From the NCBI GenBank assembly GCA_963932465.1, contig OZ010792.1, positions 20,229,701-20,293,700 of the forward strand: DNA of 64,000 bases. The letters are read 5' to 3'. The notes beneath the pieces were generated by a model, which saw only the letters and a list, made by a program, of their open reading frames with translations, was not told the origin of the DNA and did not search any database. A program made the position numbers and the translations under genes. The first letter of the stretch is position 1. Each line of letters starts with the position of its first letter. Below are positions 53,146 to 64,000 of the stretch, one piece after another. Source of the stretch: Maratus speciosus (Eukaryota; Arthropoda; Arachnida; Araneae; Salticidae).

Positions 53146-56066
53146 CATCTTTATGTGGAATGGTTACACCGGATTGTAGCTTTCTTTTTCCCCCTCACTT
53201 TGGTTTTAAATTTACCATTTTATGGTGTAATAAACCAAATTTCAGATTATGCGAGATTATCATGCAGTAGGAAAGCTTACTTTTTTTTTTTTTTTTTCAT
53301 TAAACCGAAAATTATTTAAGTTTTAATTATTGATTCTATTGCCTTTGAAATATATTTAAAAAACAAATGTAAACCAATTTGATCTAATTTCACAAAATAA
53401 TTGCATTTTTTTCACCACAAATATTACCATTCTGTCCTTTTACATTTTGGAATATTTCTTCGCACTCAGTTACACTTACAGTCCATTTAGTGTTTGCTTA
53501 TTCACAAAGAAAAAAAAATTCTTTAGATTTAAATACATACCCTGTTTTTATTATTGTTTTAATTTAAACAATGGCTGAATAAATTTCTTCAACCAATATT
53601 AATTTTTGCACGAGTTTGAAAAGGTTTTTTGCATAATGCACTTAGCTGCTACTTTCATGATCTGTTTTTTTTTTCTTTAATTGTTGTGAATCTATAGATG
53701 CTGAAATTTTCATATTATACAGTTTTCAAATTTTTACCTTCTTTTCACAAAACAAAAAATAAAATAGAAATATTTTTAAAATTTATATTGCAACACAGCT
53801 CAATTATGCAAAATTAATTGATTTGAATATAAAACAACAACAAAAAAAGTTTAGTATTTGTTTCTGTTTAACATTCAATAATGAATATAACACATTTGAA
53901 TAAATAAAGCACAAACATAACGAATACATAATCAAAGTATATGCGTAAATACTGAAATAATCAGCATTAAAAAGGCCGCTATAAGTAGCAGAATCCATTT
54001 AACCTCTAATATCAGCTAATACAAAATATTACTTTAAACTTTAAAGCTTTTTTAAAATACACAATGTATTTCTATAGTATATTAAATATTTACTTTGAAG
54101 GGTTAATTTAATAACAGCAGTGTCGCCACCAAGCGACTAATTATTCTTACATATATAAGTATTTTTTCAGTATTCCTAAATGATAATCTATGACGATGAT
54201 TTATTTATTTTTTAACAGTACTCGTAAAAAGGGAAAATATTCACCAGCAGCAGCCTTGCAATAGCTGAAAAAGAAATGGTTACAGACACTATTAAATAGC
54301 ATTTAAGTTGGTTTGCGGTAAGCCGCTCCATTTATTGAAAATACAAATTATATAATCATTAAATTATATGTATAGTATGTCAGACTAATATTTACTGTAA
54401 TATAACATCATTTTACATAGAGTTTCTCTCAGACAGTTTTAGGAGGGTGCTGCACCCTCTCTGACTATTCAGGTCATCAAATATAAAGAATTCTTGAAGC
54501 TTAGTATGTTCTGAATCAGGATTTCAAGTCAGGAATAGATCCAAGCACCAGGTTAAGTTATCCACCTATTTTAAATGAAAGGGTAAATATTTTAAGAGAT
54601 AAAATATTTCTTGTGCAGACATAACAATAATCAAATTTCACACAGGGGAATTAATCAAAAAATTAAACAGTATATCAATTCAAATCTCTTTTACAAGGAA
54701 ATCTTCAGCATTTAAAAGATCAATCAGTGTTCGAAATCATTGAATTGGTGGTCCGCTGGTCCGAGAACACCAAAAATTCATTCGGACCACTAATTTGAAA
54801 ATTTTAGTGGTCAGCAGGAACAGTAGCCCCCCCCCCCTCTCTTACAGGGTCACAGGTAAACTTAAATTTTCCCGTCTCAGAGAAAACGGCAACCAAACAC
54901 AAATCACAGAATTTTATTTTAAAAATAAATAAAACTGCATTAAACCTTAGTCAATTGAAATATTGGAATTAAAATATCTAAATTAATAATTTTATAGTTT
55001 TTCTTTATGTGCTGTTTATTTAATTTTTAGTTATAATTTTATATTTTATTAGGCTGAAAATTTTGGATAACTGCAAAGAAAGTTTGTAAGAAAAAGTTGC
55101 AAAATTCTCCATTTGTTAGGTAGAAGGAAAATATTGTGAAATTCTTAAATCAAATGTGGAAAAATATTGCAAAAAGCGTCAGTTGGTTGAGGGAAAAAAA
55201 TAGTCAGTCAATCGTGATTAACAAAAGCTAATGCTTGCCATTTGGCTGCAATAGGGTGTTAACGATTTTAATCAACGATTAAAATCATTATTTTAATCAA
55301 CTGATTTTTTTTTAGAAAAATTATGATTTTCATCAATGATTTTTTATGGTCTTTTTCAATGGTCTGTAGGGAAAAATCATTTGCAGTATATTGGAATGAT
55401 ATTACACTATTTCAAACATATAGAAATTGATACACATCACTGAAATGTACAAAAAGATGCTTACTATAGAACATGATGAGCATCGCATTAATTTAATCGT
55501 TTATTTATGGGTTGAAACAAAAGGATTCGCTTATAGTACTGTATAAATAAGCAATAATTGCTGGAAGTTCGTTATCTGTTGTGGTACGAGTTTTTTCTAA
55601 TTTAACTAATTTAGTTACTTCGTATGTATAAAATCTGTAAATCATATACAGGGCTGCAAAAAAGATGTATACATTTCCGTTTATTGACGAAATATGTTGA
55701 AGGGGAATTTTCAGCTGTGAAAATGCGTTTCTTAAATGAACTAATGTTTAGCATACTATTTGGTATATATTCAAATCTATAGATCATATATAGCGTTGCA
55801 CAAAGGAATTCGGATATTTTTCTGATGACTGATAATAATTGCTGAACTTTAATTTTCAAATGTGTTACGTGTTTTGTAATTTGCTTACTTAGCCATCATA
55901 TTTAACTTTATTAAACGTTGATTTTTTTTTTTTTTTTTACATAATTCTGAATGTGTTGGAAAATTACAATCTGTCGTTGAAGCTTGATTATTTTACGTTC
56001 TTGTTTAAAAAAATATTTTTATTTTGTATGTGTGTATATATATATATATGGGCGAGTTGTAAAAAA
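53146..56066. other. No gene seen; fragments of repeat G
   Basis: AT-rich sequence with poly-T runs, a C run at 54827-54837 next to a TGGTCCGCTGGTCC / CGGACCAC pair, pieces of repeat G near 55648 and 55788, and a TA microsatellite at about 56035-56049. No coding segment is recognised. Confidence 0.55.
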
Positions 56067-58479
56067 CAGGGTAGGTGGGTTAAGCCGGGTAGCGCAGATC
56101 CCTCATTCAGTTGTACTTCTGTCTATCAGCCAACACGAGGAATTACTTGTCGGTAACCATTATGGCATTTATAGCTGATTGAAACGTTACTGTGCGCGTT
56201 TTTTTTTAGTGTGAAGGAATTAGATTCAATTACTCTTAAAAAATTGTTTTATTTGATTCTAGATTTTACGCGTATAACCACTATTTTTCAGCATATTTAA
56301 TATTCCTGAGTACTACATCTAATTTTTTCCTTTCCTGATAATATTTAAAAATTTTTACTGATCTTTTGCTTATAGGATTAAGAGTAGTGACGCCATATTT
56401 TAAACTCTGTCATGTTGGGGTAAAACCGGGTACTTAAGAGTGGGTCAAAACTGGGTATTCCCGATTTTGTCCGACACTCATAGAATGTTTTTTAGTATAG
56501 TTAATAAATTAGCATGGAATTTTAAATTGCATTCTTAATGCTGTTAAGTTATAATATAATTCTAAATCTATCTAGTTATAATGAAAAAAAATAATTTTGA
56601 TTTTGTTTTATATTAAAAAGTGTGTCTAATTTTTAACTTACATTTATGAAATTAAATAATTTGCAATTATTAATGAACAAAATAATGGTACTAATTAAGG
56701 CATAATTTTATATTATGCTTATTACATTTTAATAACTTTCTAATCTGAGGTGTAATAACTTGCGTTATAGGTCCACTTAAAATGCAAATATATTTCGTGA
56801 CTTGTTTCTCTAAATAAAATAATCTGCCCAAATTGACAAATAATCCATAAAATCTCAATCCTATATAACTAGGCTATATAATCTATAACAGGATTTTTTT
56901 TATCAAATATTAAACAGGCAAGAAAAAAAACCTGTTGATGAATGAAACTTTCCCAGACTCATTTGCTGTATATAATAGGAGTGGATGGATTACGAAATTA
57001 GGTCTTTATTTTATTTGGTTTAAAAATGTATAGATTTCTCCAATCCTTGTCCTGAAAAGCCCGTTCTTTAAATCCTTAACAGGTGTTCAATTCATATAAA
57101 AGAATCCTGTTAATCTAGTAAGAGAAAGCAATGTATTTATATACGATTCTTTTCTTACGCAACGCATCGATTTCAACCCCTTGATGTGTCATTCATGCAT
57201 CTCTAAGCTCATACTAAGAACAAGAGGTGAAGAAGTGGTTATTTTCCAACTCTACGCGATCTGTAACAATTTACCAAATTGGAAAATTATTTAAAACTGC
57301 ATTTTCGAGAGCAGCAATTGTAAATCTGCAATCAGAAGGTTCGAGAAAACAGGGAGTTTTCCCTACAACAATGTTTTTCCAGACCATCTTTTTGCTCCTT
57401 CGGAAGTGAGAGAGAAACACATGAAAGTCATGATAACACACCTAGGTCTATGCAGCCACAGGTTTGCATAGCTGCAGAAATAAATATTTCTGAAACATCA
57501 CAGGATAATGGAGCTCAACTTTCCGAACATAAACGAGTTGACAACATCCAGCGTCTTTCACGTCGAGCTGCTTCCAAATGCAGCAGTTAACATCACAGTC
57601 ACAGACGTCATCACTCATTCAAAATTTTACATCTACAAAATACATTAGTAAAATTATCCATTCGACATCTTCAGACTATATAGCCCAGCAATCTGTATTT
57701 CCAATTTCGCCTAAAATGTTATTATCCCCTTCTAAGGAAGGCTTTAGAATTGAGAAAAGAAAGGGAAAAACTTATTTTGATTTCTTCTCCCTATACATTA
57801 CAGGTCGAAACAGATATTAAGGAGAAAAAAGCCAAACTGCAAGACGAAAAAAGACGTTTCTTTAAAAGAAAATAAAAAGAAACCAAAAAAGATTGCGGAA
57901 ACATCTTCAGAAGAAGAGGATAATGAAACCTGTATGTTTTGCTATGAACTTTACTCAAATTCTAAATCCAAATACGATGTTTGAAATGCCACGGATAGGC
58001 ACACGAAGCATGTAGTATTGCAGAAGAATATGATGATTCATCTATGATTTTCATCTATGATCGATGATATTCATCTGTGATTTTTGAAACTAAAAGAAAA
58101 CTCTTAAACGTACAGTGTAAAGTAAGCGAATTATTTTTTTACATATGGAAGAACACATGTGCAATTTCGTTTTGTTAAAAATAATAAAAATGTATTTTTT
58201 ACTATATTAAGCAAGACTTTTTAGACCAAAATGAGTTTTCCAGTAGTTTTAAATGGATACCCAGTTTTACCCAGCCAGCGAGGTAAAATCGGATTTTTGC
58301 ATACGTTTGAAAAAAGCTACTTTTTTAAATAAGCAATTATATATATTGTTTGAAAAGAATGTTTTATTATAGCCAAGGATTCATTTTACATTAAAAACAG
58401 TGTTCAAAGTTTGTTTTCCCATTTCACAGCATTTGAGACTAACAAACTTACATGGTACCCAATTTTGCCCCACCTTCAC
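56067..58479 (+). mobile_element. Pogo-type DNA transposon remnant
   Basis: The ends are related: CAGGGTAGGTGGGTTAAGCC on the left and, from the right, GTGAAGGTGGGGCAAAATTG. Subterminal GGGTAAAACCGGGTA-like units lie at about 56414 and 58261. TA follows the right end; the left target base has changed. It contains the C-terminal part of a pogo/Tigger transposase. Boundaries are approximate. Confidence 0.6.
57230..58020 (+). pseudogene. Pogo-type transposase C-terminal remnant
   Basis: The region 57240-57420 resembles the conserved end of pogo/Tigger DDE transposases: LFKTAFSRAAIVNLQ, then a frameshifted segment that in another frame reads TGSFPYNNNVFPDHLFAPSE. Downstream, 57800-58020 has a lysine-rich stretch (KKKPKKIAETSSEEEDNE) followed by CMFCYELYSNSKSKYD and, after a stop, a histidine/cysteine pair. 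This resembles the C-terminal zinc-finger tail of some arthropod transposases of this group. Stops and frameshifts are frequent, and the DDE core is not recognisable upstream. It is non-functional. Confidence 0.62.
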
Positions 58480-60109
58480 TATATATATATTTATTTAAAG
58501 GATGCTGTAGAAGAAAATAGCATGAAACATTTATTAGCTCCTTTCTACATCTGTTTCTACTAAAATGTTTGGTAACATGCCATTTATCTTTTAAAATAAG
58601 CAATTTTTCTATTCGCATACACATTACGGTAGTTATCGCGATATATCACCAATATTAACACGTTGATACATTCCGATATTAAATTTACGATATTCTCCCC
58701 ACCTAGCAGTTAAACTTTTGAAAAAAAGATGAAAAAAGGTTTTCCGAAAACTTGTAGCAATTTATTCCAGGATGATATTTTAGAAGTATCGGCAAATATA
58801 TATATACTAGAAAGGTATTTGATCCTATCGTCAAAAATGACGGAAATTTAGATATAAAGATATATACAACTCATGTGCAAGAATATGAGTTTTCTCGCTC
58901 GTTCCGCAGTGATAGATGAAAATATCACATTTTAAGAACGAAACACATTTATGAAAAACTGTGTACAGTAGAAGACCACTAATCTGCACAGTTTGGTTCC
59001 AAGTGTTATGCAGATTTGAGGCTTTTTGCGGTCATGTCTATTCAATTTTTGTTTACATTTTTTTGAATTCATATATTGGACAATTTAGATTGTTAAGCCT
59101 TAAAAATAAATAAATTACACACTTGAAGTAAGATAAAAACTATTAAATTATCGTATACGATTTCATGAAATGGTATTATATGGTATTATATGCGTGTGCT
59201 TCACGATCTTGGTTACGACGTTGGCGAAATTGGCTGCAACTTGTCATAATCCTAGTAGTGTGGGCCGCTATAACAAAAAAGTAACCAGTTTTTAGTAAAA
59301 TTTCTGATATAAAGTAGTTTTCAAAAACTTGTGTAAAATTGCAGGCCGTCCTCATGTTATGTCTGTCCTAAGAATAATATTTCTAACACTGAAGAGTTTC
59401 CATGTATATGTGGAATTTAGAAAAGCTTCTCCAAAAGAAGGGTCCTAAAATGACATTGTAATTTCTCTAACTTCAAAGTTTAATCGGGGCCTGATGTTGT
59501 TTACTGAAATCTAATAAATACAGTTATTTTGAATATTACAACAGAATTAAACAGTTAAACTTATTTAACTTAAACTCGCTGTTACTTCCCGATGTCATTT
59601 TTTACTATTAAGAAAGAAAATTATTTAAATATTTCAAATCATGCATTTATAATTTTTTCCGTCTTTAATAACTAAATAATGAAAAAATATGCTTTTGTTC
59701 TGAGCTCATAAATATGACAATAAAATAATGTAACTAAGAGAAATTGCAAAATTAAATCTTTGTGATTTCAAACCATAAACAAGCGATACCGCCACCATTT
59801 TACCTACTATGACGTAATTAGGATATTGTCCATTGATTGTTGGAGAAATTACTTTGTGAATGATTACCTCAATTATTTAATATTTTTTACGGTTCACGAT
59901 GAATGAATCACTTGTGTTTGTTTAGGTTTATAGAATGAGATATTAAGCTGTGAACCTAATTTCAATTGAAGTTATCCAAGGATTTATGTATTTTTAATCG
60001 AAATTAAAAACAATGCTTTGATCTCGAAATAAAAAGTTTTAGTTTGTATAATTGGTTATTTCTGTTAATTATTTATTTAAGTACTTTTCCATTATAGCGC
60101 ATTTTTAAA
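58480..60109. other. No gene seen; possible transposon end near 58966
   Basis: AT-rich sequence. TACAGTAGAAGACCACTAAT near 58966 looks like a pogo-type terminus without a partner. No coding segment is recognised. Confidence 0.5.
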
Positions 60110-60235
60110 AAAAGCTTGGTGCAATTCGGGCATCAGAAAGTGAGATATGTTGCCAAAATATATAAACAGCTATGAAAACAAATCTAATGAACTTTTATTT
60201 TTGTTTATATATGCAATTATATACATAAAAAAATC

Positions 60236-60433
60236 GGGTACAGATGTCATATACGACCCATATTGGCGCGATTTTTTTCTGACGCCAATGTCATATAAGC
60301 AACGGGTACTTAACTGGCGGCTAAGTGTCGTTATTTTTTTTTGATAGGGTAACCCGGATGTTGTTGTTTATGCTGTTGATGCTATCGCCAAATTTGCCTC
60401 GGAAAAAAAACGCGCCAATATGACATCTGTGCC
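60236..60433 (+). mobile_element. Palindromic MITE D, copy 1
   Basis: Ends GGTACAGATGTCATATACGA and, from the right, GGCACAGATGTCATATTGGC. The body has TTGGCGCGATTTTTTTC and its complement, GGGTACTTAACTGGCG and GGGTAACCCGG. It is non-coding. Confidence 0.75.
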
Positions 60434-60481
60434 AAAAATCGTTTCTAAATATATATAATATTTTTTTATATACAAATTACG

Positions 60482-60560
60482 GCACAGATTTAAGATATGA
60501 ACCGGGATACCTAACTGGCGCCAAAATGGTGTTATTTTGCATGCTATGGTAGCCCGGCTA
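60482..60560 (+). mobile_element. MITE D fragment
   Basis: GGCACAGATTTAAGATATG, then ACCTAACTGGCGCCAAAATG and GGTAGCCCGG; only the left half remains. Confidence 0.6.
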
Positions 60561-60630
60561 TTGTTTTTTATTTAGTAATAAATTGTTTATTTACTTTTCT
60601 TTTCTGTTTTTAATTATATAAACTGTTTGG

Positions 60631-60862
60631 GGCACAGATGTCATATACCAGATATATTGGCGCGATTTTTTTCCGATGCCAATTTGGCGAAAACATCAAC
60701 AGCATAAACAACATCATCCGGGTTACCATATCAAGCAAAATAACGACACTTTGGCGCCAGTTAAGTACCCGTTTCATATAAGACGTCAGAAACAAATTGC
60801 GCCAATATATATGACATCTATATGTATATATGTATATATATATGTATATGACATCTGTGCCC
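60631..60862 (-). mobile_element. Palindromic MITE D, copy 2
   Basis: Ends GGCACAGATGTCATATA on both sides. The core (CATCCGGGTTACC, CGCCAGTTAAGTACCCG) runs opposite to copy 1. A TATG microsatellite has grown near the right end (60820-60850). Confidence 0.78.
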
Positions 60863-61194
60863 TGTTTTGTTCTATAGTTATTATTCAAACTTTTATTTAT
60901 TTATAGTTATTTCCTTTTCAAAATAATAGCAAATAATTTAAAAATATATAAGTAACTGGTATTCGAAAGCGAGATTTCTGCCAAATTGGCGTCAGAGAAA
61001 AATCACGCCAACCCCGATGCGTATATGACATCTATGTAAAAATTACTTCTGTTTCTTTATAAAAATGGGTAAATAGCTTTTTTTATATAAAATAAATTGC
61101 ATACATATGGGAAAAATTGCTTGTGAGTATGAAGCAGTAAACAGGTTGTCAGAAAATACGCTGGCAAACTTGTTTCTCGCCAAGAAACTTTTCT

Positions 61195-61345
61195 CCGAAG
61201 TATTGTACATAAGCAATGATTGCTAGAAATGCATTTTTAATTATGATATGCGCTTTTATGTTTCACTACATTTATGCATACTATACTGTGTGTATAAATG
61301 CTACAGTTCATATGCAGGGCTACACAAAAGAATACGTAAGTGTTA
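61195..61345 (+). repeat. Dispersed repeat G, uninterrupted copy
   Basis: Matches 50925-51000 joined to 51403-51470: AATGATTGCTAGAAATGC, TATGCGCTTTTATGTTTCA and TAAATGCTACAGTTCATA. It serves as the empty site for the small mariner at 51003-51400. Confidence 0.78.
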
Positions 61346-61810
61346 CTGAGTATGACAGTAAATTGCTTAAAGTTGGTTTTTAAAGGAGTTATGCATTCTT
61401 ACGCTGAACTGCATTTAGTTTACTAAGAAATTGATATACAGGGTCACGCAAAGAATTGGATACATAACCGTCTATGGATGATAATATCTGGAAATGTGAT
61501 TTCAGTAGTTTTAAGTGTAGCTTAAATTAAATTTTAGCTAAATAGTGGCATGTAATAACGATACTATTGGCTATAGACGGTAACTGCTGAAATCAATTTT
61601 TAAAATTTTTTATGCGTCTTCTAAAATGTTTACTTAGTTATCTTATTTACCTTATTTCCCCAAATACGAAGTTTTGTTAAAGCATTCAGGATGTGTTGGA
61701 AAGTGTTTCATATTCCATGCTTAGCTCATGATTTTTCTTTCTTCTTTAGTCTTATTTTGCATTTATTTTATTCTTAATTTTTTAGTCTTATACAGCTTTA
61801 TAGAAACTTT

Positions 61811-62027
61811 GACACAGTTGTCATATACACACACAGTTGTCATATATTGGGGCGATTTTTTTCCGACGCGAATTTGGCGAAAATATCAACATCATAAACA
61901 ACAACATCCGGGTTACCATATAAAGCAAAATAATGACACTTTGGCACCAGTTAAGTACCCGTTGTGTATATGACATTGGCGTCAGAAAAAAATCGCGCCA
62001 ATATGGGGCGTATAGGACATTTGTGCC
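61811..62027 (-). mobile_element. Palindromic MITE D, copy 3
   Basis: Same orientation as copy 2 with a duplicated left end (CACAGTTGTCATATA twice). The right end reads GGCACAAATGTCCTATACG inward. Confidence 0.72.
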
Positions 62028-62149
62028 GAAACTTTAATATTTAATGTTTAAACTCCTCCACCCCCCTTGCATATAGTACAAACTATAACACAGATAGCGC
62101 AAAATAATAGACCGTTTGGTTCTTTCCACTGTAGGGGCTTTGGCGTTTT

Positions 62150-62815
62150 TTTAAAAAAAAGCTTGGGCATCAGAAAGTGAGATTTGGGTAATTTTCCGTT
62201 ATACGGATACCATTGTCGCCAAGCGTAATAGGTGGCGCCAAATGAAAATCACGTGAATTGAAGCATTTGAAAAATAAAAAAAAAAACATTGTCGATACTA
62301 AAGTGAGCATTTAAAAAATATAACATTTGAAAATTCCTGACTTTACGAACTATTTCATTAAATCACAAATATATACTTAAAATAAGTGTACAAATAACTG
62401 TTATAAAATAAAGCAATGAAATAAAACTCATATTAAACTGCTGGCATAAAATTAAAAATATCTTTTAGCATTTTGAAATAATTGGCGCATTAGCATATAT
62501 TTTGGCATGGTGTCCGTATAACGGGAAAATATCGAGATTCGTTGTCAAATCATATAAACAGCTATGAAAACAAACTTGATGAGCGTTTTTGTTTGTTTTA
62601 TATGTTTATTTTATATGCGTATTATTGATGTTTTTATGTACAAATTACATCTGTTTCTGTATAAAATTAGAGAAATGGCTTTTTTATGTTAAATAAATCG
62701 TATAAATATCGAAAAAAAATGCGTGTGTATAAAATGAAACAGTGGATAGGTTCACGGAAAATATGTTGCCAAATTTCCTTTTTCGCCAAGTAACCTCTAC
62801 TGGAAAAGTACCTAA
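62150..62815 (+). repeat. Repeat unit X, copy 2, with MITE E insert
   Basis: Second copy of the unit at 60110-61215, without MITE D but split by MITE E (62191-62529). Confidence 0.7.
62191..62529. mobile_element. TA-flanked MITE E
   Basis: 339 bp between TA (62189-62190) and TA (62530-62531). Ends are ATTTTCCGTTATACGGATAC and, from the right, TTTTCCCGTTATACGGACAC. Unit X copy 1 lacks it near 60146. Confidence 0.72.
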
Positions 62816-64000
62816 AACACATTAAAATTGCGCAGTTAGGAGCTCACACAGTACAGCGTCGTCTATTGGCGGTTATTTTATTAGTAGCATCGGGAGGAAG
62901 ATGTAAAGATGTACTTTAAATTCTCACTTATAGATTTTGAAAAAATATCTTAAAAGAGCGGAGTTTAAATTAAATTTCGGTGACCTCCTTTATGAAAGAT
63001 TAATGGTTTTAAAAGGGAATTTCGCCAAATTAGCCAGCTATCACCAAGTTGGATAATATTTGGCGCTACTGTGGTAACCCTACATTAGTATTTTTCAACA
63101 ATTACTCATTTCAATGACGCGGTCCTACCGGAATTCTGAGGGACACACACAGACTTGGATTTTATATAAATAGATGCTCTAAAAGTTAAAATCTTCTAAC
63201 TGATGATGCAATTGATTTTTAAAAAACATGAGTTTTAACTCTTTGAAATACATTGGTGAGCGTAGATCACTTCGCCCTTCACAAAGACTATATTTTTTCT
63301 ACCATAAAACTAACTAAACGTCCGTATTTTAACACAATCTTTTTTAGAGCAACTCAACAGGCCATATTTACATTTACTTACGAAAATTTCGTAACATTGG
63401 GACAAATATAAATATTTTTTACTAAATAAAATGTGTAAAAACTTCGTCAAAATTAGCAAAAACCTCAGTTACATCGTGGTAAAAATCTTACCAGCCTTTT
63501 TCCCACTAAATATTATTTTTTTTTCACTCGGGCTACGAAAACATTATGTTTTTAACATCTAAAAATTTCAAAGATTTTGGATGATAACGGCAAACTTTAA
63601 GAATTTAAAATACTGGAAGAACCTTGTCCCTCCCCTACCTCCCTTTCCAGGCATATTTCAAAATTACACATAAGACTCCAAAAATCAAATTATGCAGAAT
63701 ATTAATACCAAATAATAATAACAATACCAAAAAGCATATACTTTCAATTCTGTTTGAAATACTGCAATACATTTAAAAAAATACAAAATTAATCTTTAAA
63801 AAAATTCATTGTCCGAAGTCACTTTTCTGTTTTTCTGCACATTTTACTGTACGACTCACATTACGTATATATTATTTTAAAATACACGATGTTATACAGT
63901 AGCTTTGAAATTATCGAATATTCATTTCATTCAGATATAAATGGATTTAAGGGTGAAAAAAATTAGTTTGAAAAGAAAAAAAACCCACCAAGATTTTGAT
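62816..64000. other. No gene seen
   Basis: AT-rich sequence to the window end, with no recognised domain or element terminus. Confidence 0.55.

Larger units (their letters stand above)
60110..61215 (+). repeat. Repeat unit X, copy 1, with MITE D inserts
   Basis: Pieces GGGCATCAGAAAGTGAGAT, AAACAGCTATGAAAACAAA, TTCTGTTTCTTTATAAAA and TTGTTTCTCGCCAAG recur in the same order at 62150-62815. Copy 1 carries the MITE D copies at 60236, 60482 and 60631. Confidence 0.7.

Noticed and set aside
57578..57820. A separate 80-residue gene
   Set aside because: It lies within the decayed pogo-type transposase region, has no domain, and is best explained as part of that remnant.

Overview
This AT-rich window from an animal nuclear genome is almost entirely made of transposable elements in several nested layers. 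I found no host protein-coding gene. The element mix (Tc1, mariner and pogo/Tigger DNA transposons, piggyBac-type and other MITEs, a GIY-YIG Penelope-like retroelement, a BEL/Pao LTR retrotransposon and a tRNA-derived SINE) points to an arthropod. The intact Tc1 transposase resembles the type abundant in spiders, so an arachnid is my best guess; this is inference, not proof.

Layout. 1-2410: foldback repeats and MITEs, with one small TA-flanked MITE inserted twice into other MITEs. 2847-3093: a SINE with a 10-bp target duplication. 4290-5137 and 13251-14197: two copies of an interspersed repeat, each carrying exactly five ~146-bp tandem monomers. 9946-12628: a decayed Tigger element that split a third copy of that repeat's head. 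16085-17337: a decayed mariner-type element.

17711-32605: four Penelope-like copies arranged head to head (two on minus, two on plus). A shared 13-bp duplication flanks the whole block, so it looks like one insertion. A BEL/Pao element with almost identical LTRs (25095-31823) later landed in the fourth copy. None of the four Penelope proteins is intact. Each Penelope 3' region keeps a hammerhead-ribozyme-like motif, and three of four keep a TATA box.

32700-46735: inverted repeats, a mariner MITE, and a mariner element (37901-41001) interrupted near the end of its transposase gene by a Tc1 element with an intact 344-residue transposase. 48804-50329: a second Tc1 copy, frameshifted and with a stop. 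50450-53145: three tandem or dispersed repeat families and an internally deleted mariner. 56067-58479: a pogo-type remnant. 60110-62815: a cluster of short palindromic MITEs rich in CGCCAA/TTGGCG. The rest is AT-rich sequence in which I see no gene.

Only three coding regions look undamaged: Tc1 copy A transposase, BEL gag and BEL pol (gag and pol lie in different frames). Junctions were located by eye from matching sequence, so most boundaries should be good to a few bases unless stated otherwise.
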